Below are positions 26,801 to 29,602 of a stretch of DNA of 64,000 bases, piece after piece. Each line of letters opens with the position of its first letter. Positions within the stretch are counted from its first letter, which is position 1. This DNA comes from Rapana venosa (lineage: Eukaryota > Mollusca > Gastropoda > Neogastropoda > Muricidae), in contig CM054144.1 of the NCBI GenBank assembly GCA_028751875.1, positions 15,880,802 to 15,944,801 on the forward strand, in the 5' to 3' direction. Made by a program: the position numbers and the translations under genes. The notes beneath the pieces are model-generated. The model did no database searches, was not told the origin of the DNA, and worked only from the letters and a program-made list of their open reading frames with translations.

Positions 26801-28592
26801 TGGGTATGTTTGTGGTTCTATAACCTACTGAATGCTGACATGAATTACGGGATTTTTAACGTGCATATTTGATCTTCTGCATGTGTATATGCACGAAGGG
26901 AATTAAGACACTGGCAGGTCTGCACTTGAAGTTGACCTGGGAGATATTGTAAAAATTCCCACCCTTTATTTTCATCAGACGCTACCGAGATTCAAACCCA
27001 CGACTTCATAGACCCATGGGTTTGGAATCGAACGGTCTTAACCGCTCAGCTATAGCATTTATCTAGTATGATGAATGAAATATTTTTTGAATCTTCAGAT
27101 GACAGCGATGACGAGACAGAATTTGGCGATGACGATGACGACAGAGATCTCTTCAGTCGCTTGGAGCAGCAGCGTGAAGAGCTGGAGGGAGAGCTGGGCT
27201 TTGACAAGTTCATCGAGATCTACAAAACAGTGCAGGTGAGAAAAGGGGAAATAATGACAAACCCTGACATGGCTTTGCCAGACAGTAGTCTGTTCAACAA
27301 CAATAACAGCAACAACAACAACAACAACAATGTACATGCTGAACTGTCAATGCATGAGAGAGAGAGTGCGTATTCTAGGTGACCCCCAGGGATGTTTAAG
27401 CTATGCACACTCAACACAACATTGACAACAACAACCACCACAACAACTACAACCACAACAACCACAACAACAACAACCACAACCACAACAACATACCTGC
27501 TAAACTGACAGCGCGTGAGAAAAAAACGTGTGTACTCTGGGTGACCCCCAGGGTTGCTTGAGCTGGGGACACCCAACAAAAACAACAACAACAGCAACAC
27601 AACAACCAACAACAACACAACAAAACAACGCAACAACCACCACCACCACCACCCCCCCCAACAACCATACACACACACACACACACACATCAGCTAAGTT
27701 GTCCATGCTGTGGCTGTGGCAGGCTCTGCAGGAGGATGAGGACGAGAACATGGAGGAGGGGGCCCGCATCGCCATTGACTTGCTGGGCAAAGACAAGCAG
27801 CACCTGTACCCCAAGATCTTCCAGCTGGTGATGGCCGACACCGCCTTCACTGAAGGTGGGGGGGCAGTGACTTACAGACTCTGGGGGGGGGGGGGGGGGG
27901 GGGGGGGGGGTGGGGGGGGGATGGGGGGTTAGGTGTGTGTGTGGGGGGGGGGGGGGGGTGGGGGGGGGGGGGGGTGTGGGGGGGGGTTGGGGGTGGAGGT
28001 GTGAGGATGTGTATGTGAGGGTATGTGTGTTGTGTATGTGTAAGGAAAGTGCATGCTTATGTGGTTGGGTGAATGTGTGTGGGTGGGTGAGTCTGTGTGT
28101 ATGTTTAAGGAAAGTGCGTGCTTATGTGGGTGGGTGAGTGTGTGTGGGTGGGTGAGTGTGTGTGTACGTGTTGTGTGGTGAGTGTGTGTGTATGTATGTG
28201 TGTGTGTGTGTGATTTAAGGAAAGTGCATGCATGTTTGTGCTTATGTGTGTACACATTCGTTATCTGTGTTAGTTCTATAGCATTGTATGTTTAATTGTT
28301 GTTGTTGTTAAATGAAGAAAGTATGCAAGAACACTTGCAAGTTTGAAAATCAGAAGTCTTGAGCTGTTCTTTGCTTTGAACAAAACAAAGTAATTATCTT
28401 TGAACATATTTGTAATTGTTCAAAAAGGTAAAGCTGTTACCTTTCACATTTTTTTTTTTGATAATACAAAAAATCTCAAGTGATTCTCTTTGAAATTATT
28501 AGTGATTCTTCAAGAAGATTGTAGTTGTAGTGTGTATTTCATTGCTATGGTAACATGTGATGGTTGTTTTGTTTGTTGCAGATAATGCATAG
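1017..28592 (+). CDS. NEK1: NEK1-type NIMA-related kinase, C-terminal part, 21 exons (5' end outside window)
   Basis: Serine/threonine kinase of the NIMA family. In animals NEK1 acts at centrosomes and primary cilia and in DNA-damage signalling, and its C-terminal region binds CFAP410/C21orf2 (family knowledge). Joined exons: 1017-1110, 3959-4067, 4842-4890, 6254-6300, 6830-6913, 7746-7799, 8897-9030, 10246-10389, 11413-11669, 12685-12837, 13779-14105, 16653-17015, 18221-18557 (start uncertain), 20102-20159, 21012-21137, 23985-24040, 25251-25447, 26013-26372, 27099-27235, 27723-27855, 28582-28592. All junctions are GT-AG and keep phase. About 1,076 residues are encoded: basic coiled-coil region, low-complexity linker, [10 protein letters not shown] motif, acidic block, and a C-terminal domain with [19 protein letters not shown] and [16 protein letters not shown]. 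The last three blocks match the end of vertebrate NEK1 closely. The kinase domain is not in the window. Introns are unusually repeat-rich. Confidence 0.93.
1121..1340 (-). mobile_element. SINE family A, headless copy
   Basis: Starts ten bases after the exon 1110 donor. It contains the family blocks GAGGATAATGGAATAAGCAC, ACATCCAGTCCCC, CACACAATGGCCTACTC, AGCGGAACAGGATTTAAC and GTTTATAGTCTCATCCGAAG. The tRNA-like head seen at 24,570 is missing. (TG)n follows to about 1,492. Confidence 0.8.
1370..1492 (+). repeat. (TG)n microsatellite
   Basis: Imperfect TG/TGTA repeat in the intron after exon 1017-1110. Confidence 0.85.
1536..1918 (-). mobile_element. SINE family B, full-length
   Basis: Read on the minus strand: a tRNA-like head with a B box near GGTTCGATCTCC (around 1,845-1,856), a body with AAAAGAACCCACGGCAACAA and CAAAATTCTGTAGAAAAA, and a tail CAGAGAAATCTGCCATGACT. 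Related copies are at 34,150-34,775, 46,215-46,705, 49,845-50,100 and 54,765-55,030. Confidence 0.75.
1919..2216. other. Intron sequence, no feature seen
   Basis: Unique-looking AT-rich intron DNA with no open exon, repeat or motif that I could support. Confidence 0.5.
2217..2374 (+). repeat. 79-bp tandem duplication
   Basis: Two nearly identical 79-bp copies starting CACCTCGTCAACTTTTAAAT at 2,217 and 2,296. In one frame the unit reads [10 protein letters not shown], which resembles the end of LINE ORF2 proteins, so it may be a duplicated LINE relic. Confidence 0.8.
2661..3095 (+). mobile_element. SINE family A with head, joined to a family D tail
   Basis: The head has an A box (GCCTAGTGGTTAGAGCATTT) and a B box (GGGATCAAACC). 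The body has GGAGTTAACATCAGTACTAA, AAAGTCCTTCAGACGAGACT and GCAGAACATTTTGTG. From about 2,945 it changes to the family D tail (CTCACTATTGGTGAACCTCA, ending GCCAAGGAACC), with a poly-G run at 3,017-3,031. Confidence 0.75.
3225..3958 (+). repeat. 24-bp minisatellite ending at the exon 3959 acceptor
   Basis: About 30 units of TGCAGGCAGAACATGTTGTG plus TGAA. Early units (GAATGCATGCAGAACATTTT) are nearly the same as part of the family A SINE at about 2,830-2,852. The final unit is GTGTGTGCAG|GCAG, the acceptor of the next NEK1 exon. Open in most frames, but not coding as such. Confidence 0.92.
3959..4067 (+). CDS. NEK1: NEK1 exon b, start of coiled-coil region
   Basis: Acceptor GTGTGTGCAG at 3949-3958 and donor GGG|GTACGT at 4068. 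The first base completes Arg, followed by [21 protein letters not shown] and an Ala/Asn/Lys-rich helix. It ends in phase 0. The acceptor is also the last unit of a 24-bp tandem array (GCAGGCAG units). Another AG a few bases downstream (GGGGCGCAG) could serve as an alternative site. Confidence 0.85.
4068..4841 (+). repeat. Intron with (TG)n and TCTG/TATC low complexity
   Basis: (TG)n at 4,109-4,145; an ATT-tailed element at 4,168-4,255 (TTCAGCGCTATATAAATTCC); then a degenerate TATCTGTC/TATCTATC stretch to about 4,640 and (TTTA)n near 4,768-4,789. Confidence 0.7.
4842..4890 (+). CDS. NEK1: NEK1 exon c
   Basis: A 49-base exon between TGATTTTTCAG and CAG|GTGAGT. It encodes [16 protein letters not shown] and one base of the next codon. 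It is a basic, Pro-rich linker. Both neighbouring exons agree in phase. Confidence 0.85.
5028..5142 (-). mobile_element. SINE-like family C copy
   Basis: Reverse complement of the family C core: TTGGATGTGCTGGGCCTGAC, TTGCCAGGAGCTTAACGGCA and TTTCGCTCATATAAC, ending in GAAAAAGAAGAAG. Confidence 0.7.
5143..6253. other. Intron sequence, mostly unique
   Basis: AT-rich intron DNA with T-rich stretches (5,250-5,400). No exon, structured RNA or repeat family recognised, apart from the acceptor of the next NEK1 exon. Confidence 0.5.
6254..6300 (+). CDS. NEK1: NEK1 exon d
   Basis: A 47-base exon between GATGTTTCAG and CAG|GTAAGA. It encodes (A)[15 protein letters not shown] and ends in phase 0. The last residues lead into the coiled coil of the next exon. 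Confidence 0.82.
6360..6482 (+). mobile_element. SINE family D tail fragment
   Basis: Blocks GTGTGGTTACCTTCATGGTG, GCAAAATCTCACAATTGGTG and GAGCTCTAGCCGAAGAC, then a C run. A 3' part of the family seen complete at 33,338-33,692. Confidence 0.7.
6830..6913 (+). CDS. NEK1: NEK1 exon e, conserved basic coiled coil
   Basis: Exactly 28 codons between TGTGTGCAG and CCT|GTAAGG. It encodes [19 protein letters not shown] followed by LLQKKAGIP. The pattern (K/E)YLxxLRxIRxQNxxER is a recognisable conserved block of NEK1 proteins in the region after the kinase domain. Confidence 0.92.
6925..7153 (+). repeat. (TG)n/(GTGC)n tract and ATT-tailed element
   Basis: Alternating GTGTGC/GTGTGT from about 6,930 to 7,047, then CACTTCGATTTGTTTGTTTT and AAGATTCAGCGCTATATGAA with an (ATT)n tail (7,082-7,153). 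The second part is a dispersed element also at 4,168, 11,904 (minus), 48,641 (minus) and 53,415. Confidence 0.75.
7395..7453 (+). repeat. (TG)n microsatellite
   Basis: About 27 uninterrupted TG units. The neighbouring DNA at 7,570-7,735 repeats TTTTCACYARTGTATRT several times. Confidence 0.9.
7746..7799 (+). CDS. NEK1: NEK1 exon f, coiled coil
   Basis: Exactly 18 codons, [18 protein letters not shown], between TTGGTCACAG and AAG|GTGAGG. It matches the family pattern of an acidic stretch followed by RRKKxExLK. Both ends are phase 0. Confidence 0.9.
8090..8205 (+). mobile_element. SINE family D tail fragment with inserted (TG)n(G)n
   Basis: TTGGAATGTGGCTACCTTAG, then (TG)n and a G run, then TGCATACGCAAAAATCTCAC and CATTGGTGAACC. 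It resembles the copy at 2,945. Confidence 0.7.
8206..8896. other. Intron sequence, no feature seen
   Basis: Unique-looking intron DNA. Two minus-strand Leu/Cys-rich reading frames near its 3' end are shadows of the Gln/Lys-rich exon 8897-9030. Confidence 0.5.
8897..9030 (+). CDS. NEK1: NEK1 exon g, coiled coil with poly-Gln
   Basis: Acceptor GGGTGTGCAG and donor ACAG|GTGAGG at 9031. It encodes [20 protein letters not shown] and continues as a charged helix ending in a run of six Gln, then GQPAGNAN and two bases of an Arg codon. The Gln run is a (CAG)n tract inside coding DNA. A (TG)n tract of about 550 bp starts within 20 bases of the donor. Confidence 0.9.
9046..9605 (+). repeat. Long (TG)n/(TGG)n tract after exon donor
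   Basis: About 560 bp of TG repeats with GTGGTGGTGG interruptions, starting about 15 bases after the exon 8897-9030 donor. The long Cys/Val reading frames here are repeat artefacts. Confidence 0.95.
9611..9836 (-). mobile_element. SINE family A, headless copy
   Basis: Same blocks and same end point as the copy at 1,121-1,340 (GTTTATAGTCTCATC). It lies between two TG-rich tracts. Confidence 0.8.
9837..10210 (+). repeat. (TG)n and (GGGGT)n low complexity
   Basis: TG-rich intron up to the pyrimidine tract before the exon at 10,246. It includes G-rich patches (9,930-9,960; 10,038-10,085). Confidence 0.85.
10246..10389 (+). CDS. NEK1: NEK1 exon h
   Basis: Acceptor GATTGTTTCAG and donor AAA|GTGAGT at 10390. 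It encodes (R)[20 protein letters not shown] followed by [18 protein letters not shown] and an acidic end. A linker with little conservation. Phases agree on both sides. Confidence 0.85.
10390..11412. other. Intron with SINE family D tail and C/A-rich tract
   Basis: Mostly unique. A family D tail fragment is at 11,148-11,235 (TTTGAATGCGGCTGCCTTAT...GCAGCTCTAGCC). An imperfect CCCCAAAA tract runs from 11,236 to 11,368. C runs are at 10,687-10,701. Confidence 0.6.
11413..11669 (+). CDS. NEK1: NEK1 exon i, conserved [10 protein letters not shown] motif
   Basis: Acceptor CATTTCCAG at 11404-11412 and donor GGAAG|GTAAGG at 11670. It begins (K)[20 protein letters not shown], which matches the SKREILRRLN motif of vertebrate NEK1, and ends [15 protein letters not shown] plus one base. 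The last 43 bases and the donor are repeated three more times downstream. Only the first donor avoids an in-frame TGA (11687-11689). Confidence 0.92.
11627..11862 (+). repeat. 59-bp tandem repeat x4 containing exon end and splice donor
   Basis: Four copies starting CTGAGTGACATACCTTTGGA at 11,627, 11,686, 11,745 and 11,804. They are near identical; the fourth has GACGTACC. Each holds the last 43 bases of exon 11413-11669 and the donor GGAAG|GTAAGGG. Donors lie at 11,670, 11,729, 11,788 and 11,847. Confidence 0.97.
11904..11974 (-). mobile_element. ATT-tailed dispersed element
   Basis: (ATA)n then TATATAGCGCTGAATCTTGT and AAATCAAAGCGCTC, the reverse complement of the element at 4,168 and 53,415. 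Confidence 0.7.
11998..12207 (-). mobile_element. SINE family A, headless copy
   Basis: Complete set of family blocks from TTATATCGAGGATAATGGAA to AGTCTCATCCGAAGGAC. It abuts a plus-strand family D copy. Confidence 0.82.
12208..12520 (+). mobile_element. SINE family D, near full-length
   Basis: Diverged head (TGTAGCCAAGTGATAAAGAG), body blocks CTCCCAGGTCAACTT and ATTCCCTTTGTGTATATGCA, tail CTCACCATTGGTGAACCTCA and GCCAAGGAACC. Same order as at 33,338-33,692. Confidence 0.75.
12685..12837 (+). CDS. NEK1: NEK1 exon j, conserved RxxWG motif
   Basis: Acceptor TGTCTGTGCCACAG and donor ACTG|GTGGGT at 12838. It encodes (A)[20 protein letters not shown] then [19 protein letters not shown]. The block corresponds to the RRAWG...VLK region of vertebrate NEK1. 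It ends one base into a codon. Confidence 0.9.
12983..13215 (+). mobile_element. LINE ORF2 C-terminal fragment
   Basis: A 76-codon reading frame with [20 protein letters not shown] then [11 protein letters not shown], a C-x2-C-x8-H-x4-C zinc-knuckle-like motif. This pattern is typical of the C-terminus of Jockey-type non-LTR retrotransposon proteins in molluscs. It sits in a NEK1 intron and is truncated at the 5' side. Confidence 0.75.
13216..13778. other. Intron sequence, no feature seen
   Basis: AT-rich with GATGAT and A runs. No exon or repeat family recognised before the acceptor at 13,778. Confidence 0.5.
13779..14105 (+). CDS. NEK1: NEK1 exon k, Pro/Thr/Ser-rich linker
   Basis: Acceptor TCTTTATTTACAG and donor AAAG|GTATGT at 14106. 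It encodes (V)[20 protein letters not shown], then long Thr/Pro, Ser and Thr/Ala runs, and ends [12 protein letters not shown] plus one base. It is low complexity and probably disordered. The opposite strand is also open here (Val/Ala-rich) but is a shadow. Confidence 0.88.
14106..15239. other. Intron sequence with (TG)n
   Basis: A (TG)n tract at 14,412-14,451, otherwise unique-looking AT-rich DNA. No exon supported. Confidence 0.5.
15240..16085. mobile_element. Non-autonomous DNA transposon with terminal inverted repeats
   Basis: The left end TGATGCCTTAGAGCAACAAC is matched in inverted orientation at the right end (TGTTGCTCTAAGGCATCA, 16,068-16,085). The similarity continues imperfectly for about 45 bp (CGGTYTAT, ATTTTCGA). 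It is 846 bp with no transposase reading frame. It contains a perfect 18-bp palindrome at 15,480-15,497. Flanks AATATT and GTATTG do not give a clear target-site duplication, so the superfamily is open. Confidence 0.8.
16086..16652. other. Intron sequence, no feature seen
   Basis: AT-rich with A/T runs. Nothing beyond the acceptor of the next exon. Confidence 0.5.
16653..17015 (+). CDS. NEK1: NEK1 exon l, linker with KP repeats
   Basis: Acceptor TTTCCAACCCAG and donor TCAG|GTCTGC at 17016, a weak donor. It encodes (D)[20 protein letters not shown], then a Lys/Pro-rich segment with repeated KP dipeptides (EKP, LPKP, KKPKPP) ending [10 protein letters not shown] and one base. It is probably disordered. 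The join to the next exon is the least certain in the gene. Confidence 0.85.
17016..18220. other. Intron sequence; possible small exon at 17,908-17,930
   Basis: Mostly unique AT-rich DNA with (CTGT)n at 17,212-17,232. The 23 bases between AACTCACAG and GTT|GTAAGC at 17,931 would keep phase after exon 16653-17015 but need a different start for the next exon. Weak. Confidence 0.35.
18221..18557 (+). CDS. NEK1: NEK1 exon m, Glu/Lys-rich (5' end uncertain)
   Basis: Donor GAGAA|GTGAGA at 18558. The exon encodes a Lys/Glu-rich stretch with long Glu runs from (GAG/GAA)n, then [20 protein letters not shown], a run of six Ser and TQQAE. The start at 18221 is the AG that keeps phase with the preceding exon, but its pyrimidine tract is poor. 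Another AG at 18229-18230 breaks the frame unless a further small exon intervenes. The end is firm because AA joins G of the next exon to make Lys. Confidence 0.65.
18566..19062 (+). repeat. (TG)n tract after exon donor, ending in (GA)n
   Basis: About 470 bp of TG/TGTT repeats starting within 12 bases of the exon m donor, then (GA)n at 19,039-19,062. Confidence 0.95.
19121..19318 (-). mobile_element. SINE family A, headless copy
   Basis: Diverged copy with GAGGATAATGAAATAAGCAC, AACCAGTCCCAGTGTGTATG and CAGTTTATAGTCTCATCCCA. Same end point as the other headless copies. Confidence 0.75.
19319..20101. other. Intron with palindrome pair and (TG)n
   Basis: A GC-richer island at 19,500-19,830 holds CCGCTATAGCGG twice (19,752-19,763 and 19,796-19,807). 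Fragments of family B tail (GGAATTTCATGCAAAGAAAT) are at 19,854-19,873. TG-rich tracts are at 19,875-19,935 and 20,040-20,085. No exon recognised in the island. Confidence 0.55.
20102..20159 (+). CDS. NEK1: NEK1 exon n
   Basis: A 58-base exon between CTTATCCACAG and ACAG|GTTAGT. It encodes (K)[19 protein letters not shown] and ends in phase 0. The GLxTGxFD pattern directly precedes the MLRTC motif in vertebrate NEK1 as well, which supports both this exon and the join. Confidence 0.9.
20160..21011 (+). repeat. Intron with (TCC)n, (ACAAT)n, (AC)n and (CTGT)n
   Basis: CTCCTCCTCATCATCATC at 20,241-20,285; family B tail fragment at 20,392-20,447; degenerate ACAAT repeats 20,580-20,760; (AC)n at 20,764-20,784; (CTGT)n at 20,787-20,830. 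Two palindromic AACTCCWCAAGGAGTT blocks at 20,835-20,855 and 20,905-20,925. Confidence 0.75.
21012..21137 (+). CDS. NEK1: NEK1 exon o, MLRTC-PDL motif
   Basis: Exactly 42 codons between CTGTGACCAG and ACAG|GTGGGG. It encodes [16 protein letters not shown], then a helical basic stretch and the acidic [13 protein letters not shown]. MLRTCSxPDLxxxFRT is one of the best conserved blocks of NEK1 outside the kinase domain. The donor opens directly into a 2.5-kb array of donor-like repeats. Confidence 0.95.
21138..22828 (+). repeat. Donor-like minisatellite array, part 1
   Basis: Starts at the exon 21012-21137 donor (CAG|GTGGGGGTGTGTGTG) and continues as dozens of variable units of the form TAGGTGAGGGTGTGTGTG. 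Each unit contains TAG|GTGAGG, a good match to a splice donor. Unit length varies (about 16-40 bp) because of the TG run. Confidence 0.93.
22829..22968. mobile_element. Short insertion inside the array
   Basis: Non-repeat DNA (AAAGTTAAGTTAAACTTTTA ... AGAGAATAAAAGATAATAT) that interrupts the donor-like array. Read on the minus strand it resembles a retroelement 3' end (ACCATAAAAGTTTAACTTAA). Family not identified. Confidence 0.4.
22969..23640 (+). repeat. Donor-like minisatellite array, part 2
   Basis: Tighter units than part 1: GTGTGTGTAGGTGAGG and GTGTGTAGGCGAAG, about 16-18 bp. The minus strand is open for 295 codons (Thr/His/Pro-rich), a repeat artefact. Confidence 0.93.
23985..24040 (+). 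CDS. NEK1: NEK1 exon p
   Basis: Acceptor TGTTTGTTGCAG and donor CCAG|GTGAGT at 24041. It encodes [18 protein letters not shown] and two bases. It is a short acidic/Ser linker that holds phase on both sides. Confidence 0.82.
24151..24428 (-). mobile_element. SINE family A, longer copy
   Basis: Family blocks as elsewhere, extending past the usual break into GGGAGATGGGAGTCGGCACT and GAGGTTAACTCC. It is 3' to exon 23985-24040 and opposed by a plus-strand copy at 24,570. Confidence 0.8.
24570..24892 (+). mobile_element. SINE family A, full-length with tRNA-like head
   Basis: A box in ATAGCCTAGTGGTTAGAACA, B box GGGCTCGATTCC, body GGAGTTAATATCAGTGCAGA, AAAGTCCTTCAGATGAGACA and CAGAACATCTTGCGCACAGG, tail GTGCTTATTCCATTATCCTT and ATAAAAGAATAAAAT. 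The best complete copy of the family. A run of more than 20 G precedes it. Confidence 0.85.
24893..25250 (+). repeat. (AC)n, poly-G and ATT-tailed element
   Basis: (AC)n with (GCAC)n 24,903-24,983; G run 24,985-25,006; a diverged ATT-tailed element 25,085-25,150; CATCATCATC to 25,181. Confidence 0.7.
25251..25447 (+). CDS. NEK1: NEK1 exon q, acidic block 1
   Basis: Acceptor CCATCAACAG and donor GGAG|GTAATG at 25448. It encodes (S)[20 protein letters not shown], an Asp/Glu-rich stretch, then [16 protein letters not shown] and further Asp. The DLxxMxxxMxxLL helix matches the DLQELQASMEQLL segment of vertebrate NEK1. The Asp runs are encoded by (GAT/GAC)n. Confidence 0.9.
25448..26012. other. 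Intron sequence, no feature seen
   Basis: It starts with a short duplication (TAATGTGTAGTGTTGAT x2) directly after the donor, then a TG/TGCA-rich stretch to 25,620. The rest is unique. Confidence 0.55.
26013..26372 (+). CDS. NEK1: NEK1 exon r, acidic block 2
   Basis: Acceptor TTTGGTTTTGCAG and donor CTGA|GTGAGT at 26373. It encodes (A)[20 protein letters not shown], several Asp/Glu-rich clusters separated by short basic segments, and ends [11 protein letters not shown] plus one base. It belongs to the acidic domain upstream of the C-terminal fold. Human NEK1 has a shorter acidic region. Confidence 0.88.
26701..27057 (-). mobile_element. SINE family D, full-length
   Basis: Reverse complement of the copy at 33,338: tail GAGCTCAGAGGTTTACCAAT, body GATCTTCTGCATGTGTATAT and GTTGACCTGGGAGATATTGT, head TTCAAACCCACGAC and GGTCTTAACCGCTCAGCTAT (B and A boxes). 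It ends about 40 bases before exon 27099. Confidence 0.85.
27099..27235 (+). CDS. NEK1: NEK1 exon s, C-terminal domain start
   Basis: Acceptor GAATCTTCAG and donor GCAG|GTGAGA at 27236. It encodes (N)[20 protein letters not shown], then [20 protein letters not shown] and YKTVQ. The LExxRxxLExExGFxKFxExY pattern is a hallmark of the NEK1 C-terminal conserved domain, the region reported to bind CFAP410. Confidence 0.95.
27297..27722 (+). repeat. (CAA)n/(ACC)n intron with a duplicated block
   Basis: Two related blocks of about 85 bp (27,333-27,415 and 27,491-27,575), each with GGTGACCCCCAGGGWTG, are separated by CAA/ACA repeats. (AC)n runs up to 27,690. Confidence 0.8.
27723..27855 (+). CDS. 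NEK1: NEK1 exon t, C-terminal domain core
   Basis: Acceptor GTGGCTGTGGCAG and donor GAAG|GTGGGG at 27856. It encodes [20 protein letters not shown] then [20 protein letters not shown] and AFTE plus one base. It aligns without gaps to the end of vertebrate NEK1 (EDEDEN..., HLYAKILHLVMADGAYQE). A G-rich tract of about 100 bp follows the donor. Confidence 0.96.
27856..28260 (+). repeat. Poly-G tract and (TGGG)/(GTGT) repeats
   Basis: Near-pure G from 27,883 to 27,981 with a few T/A, starting 27 bases after the exon t donor. Then TG-rich DNA with a unit of about 60 bp (TTAAGGAAAGTGC...) present three times up to 28,230. Confidence 0.9.
28582..28592 (+). CDS. NEK1: NEK1 last coding exon, stop codon
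   Basis: Acceptor TTGTTTGTTGCAG at 28569-28581. It completes Asp and adds Asn-Ala-TAG, giving a C-terminus of TEDNA compared with QEDNDE in vertebrates. Only four residues come from this exon. The rest is 3' UTR. Confidence 0.92.
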
Positions 28593-29518
28593 AGAGATGC
28601 AGACCTCTTCTTCAGATCAACACATTTGCCATCAGCTGCTTGTTACAGAAGACTGATTGAGCAGTTTACTTCATAATTCCATTTTATGTGGGTTTGGTAG
28701 GGCATTTTGGTAGTTATTCACATATCAGACAAATTCACATGAGTATGCATATTGAATATGCAGTCATAAACTTTAACAGATGAAAAAAATATTGTCATTG
28801 AATCTGTGACTTAATTTTTGAATGTGTATTTTTCTTCATGAAAGTGGTCTGACCTGATCATCTTTATCATCATCTCTCCGTCCTTTTTTCTGAGTGTGAC
28901 CTGAGTCTTTTTTTTTAACGGTTTTGTGCCAACTACTGACTTTACAGTGGAAGTTGGGAACTTGCAATGCCCTCCACATCTTATCACCTACGTAATCACA
29001 TATCAACTAGTATCACAGGTTGCAAAAATTCTATTCTGCTAACATGTTGCTGCTTGCCAGAGGGAGAATAGTAAAAGAAGAAAGAATGGGTGAAAACCGA
29101 ATTGAGAAGCAGTTTGTGTGTGATGATAGGGGAGATGTAGCTGAAAATGTAAGATGCTTTTTGTACATATTATTTCCAGGTTGTGACAGTGCTGTGAGTC
29201 CTACACGAGGCGGAAGGCTTATATGTTTTAAAGACAAGTTTGAGGAAAATTCAGTTAAGCAAAATGAGCACAAGTCTGTGCATGTATGTATGTATGTATG
29301 TGTAGAAAAGGAGGAAGGGGGAGGGGGATGTGTTGTGTGTATGTGCCTGTGACTATGTATAGCATTTAGTGTGCATAAGACCACATGTAGAATTGTCTTC
29401 ATTGTTTTGGTAAGTGCAGTATGTATGATGTTCTGCAGCATCCATGATGTCTGTCCTGCACAGCATTTTCCTTCAATTTTCTGTGAAATCCAGTGTATTC
29501 ATTTCAGAGTATAGCAGC

Positions 29519-29602
29519 ACCTGCAGTATGTAGTCAGCTGATAATGGGTATGCAGTCAGCTGATAATGGGTATGCAGTCAGCTGATAATGGGTATGCAGT
29601 AA
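29519..29602 (+). repeat. 23-bp tandem repeat x3
   Basis: GTATGCAGTCAGCTGATAAT plus GGG, three head-to-tail copies with a partial fourth. Confidence 0.9.

Noticed and set aside
27068..27382. Extended frame running past exon s into (AAC)n
   Set aside because: The conserved protein continues in exon 27723-27855, and a good donor (CAG|GTGAGA) is at 27,236, so the extension is intronic.
29020..29352. 110-codon plus-strand frame after the NEK1 stop
   Set aside because: No conserved domain or splice support; it lies in the putative 3' UTR and ends in (ATGT)n and G-rich repeats.
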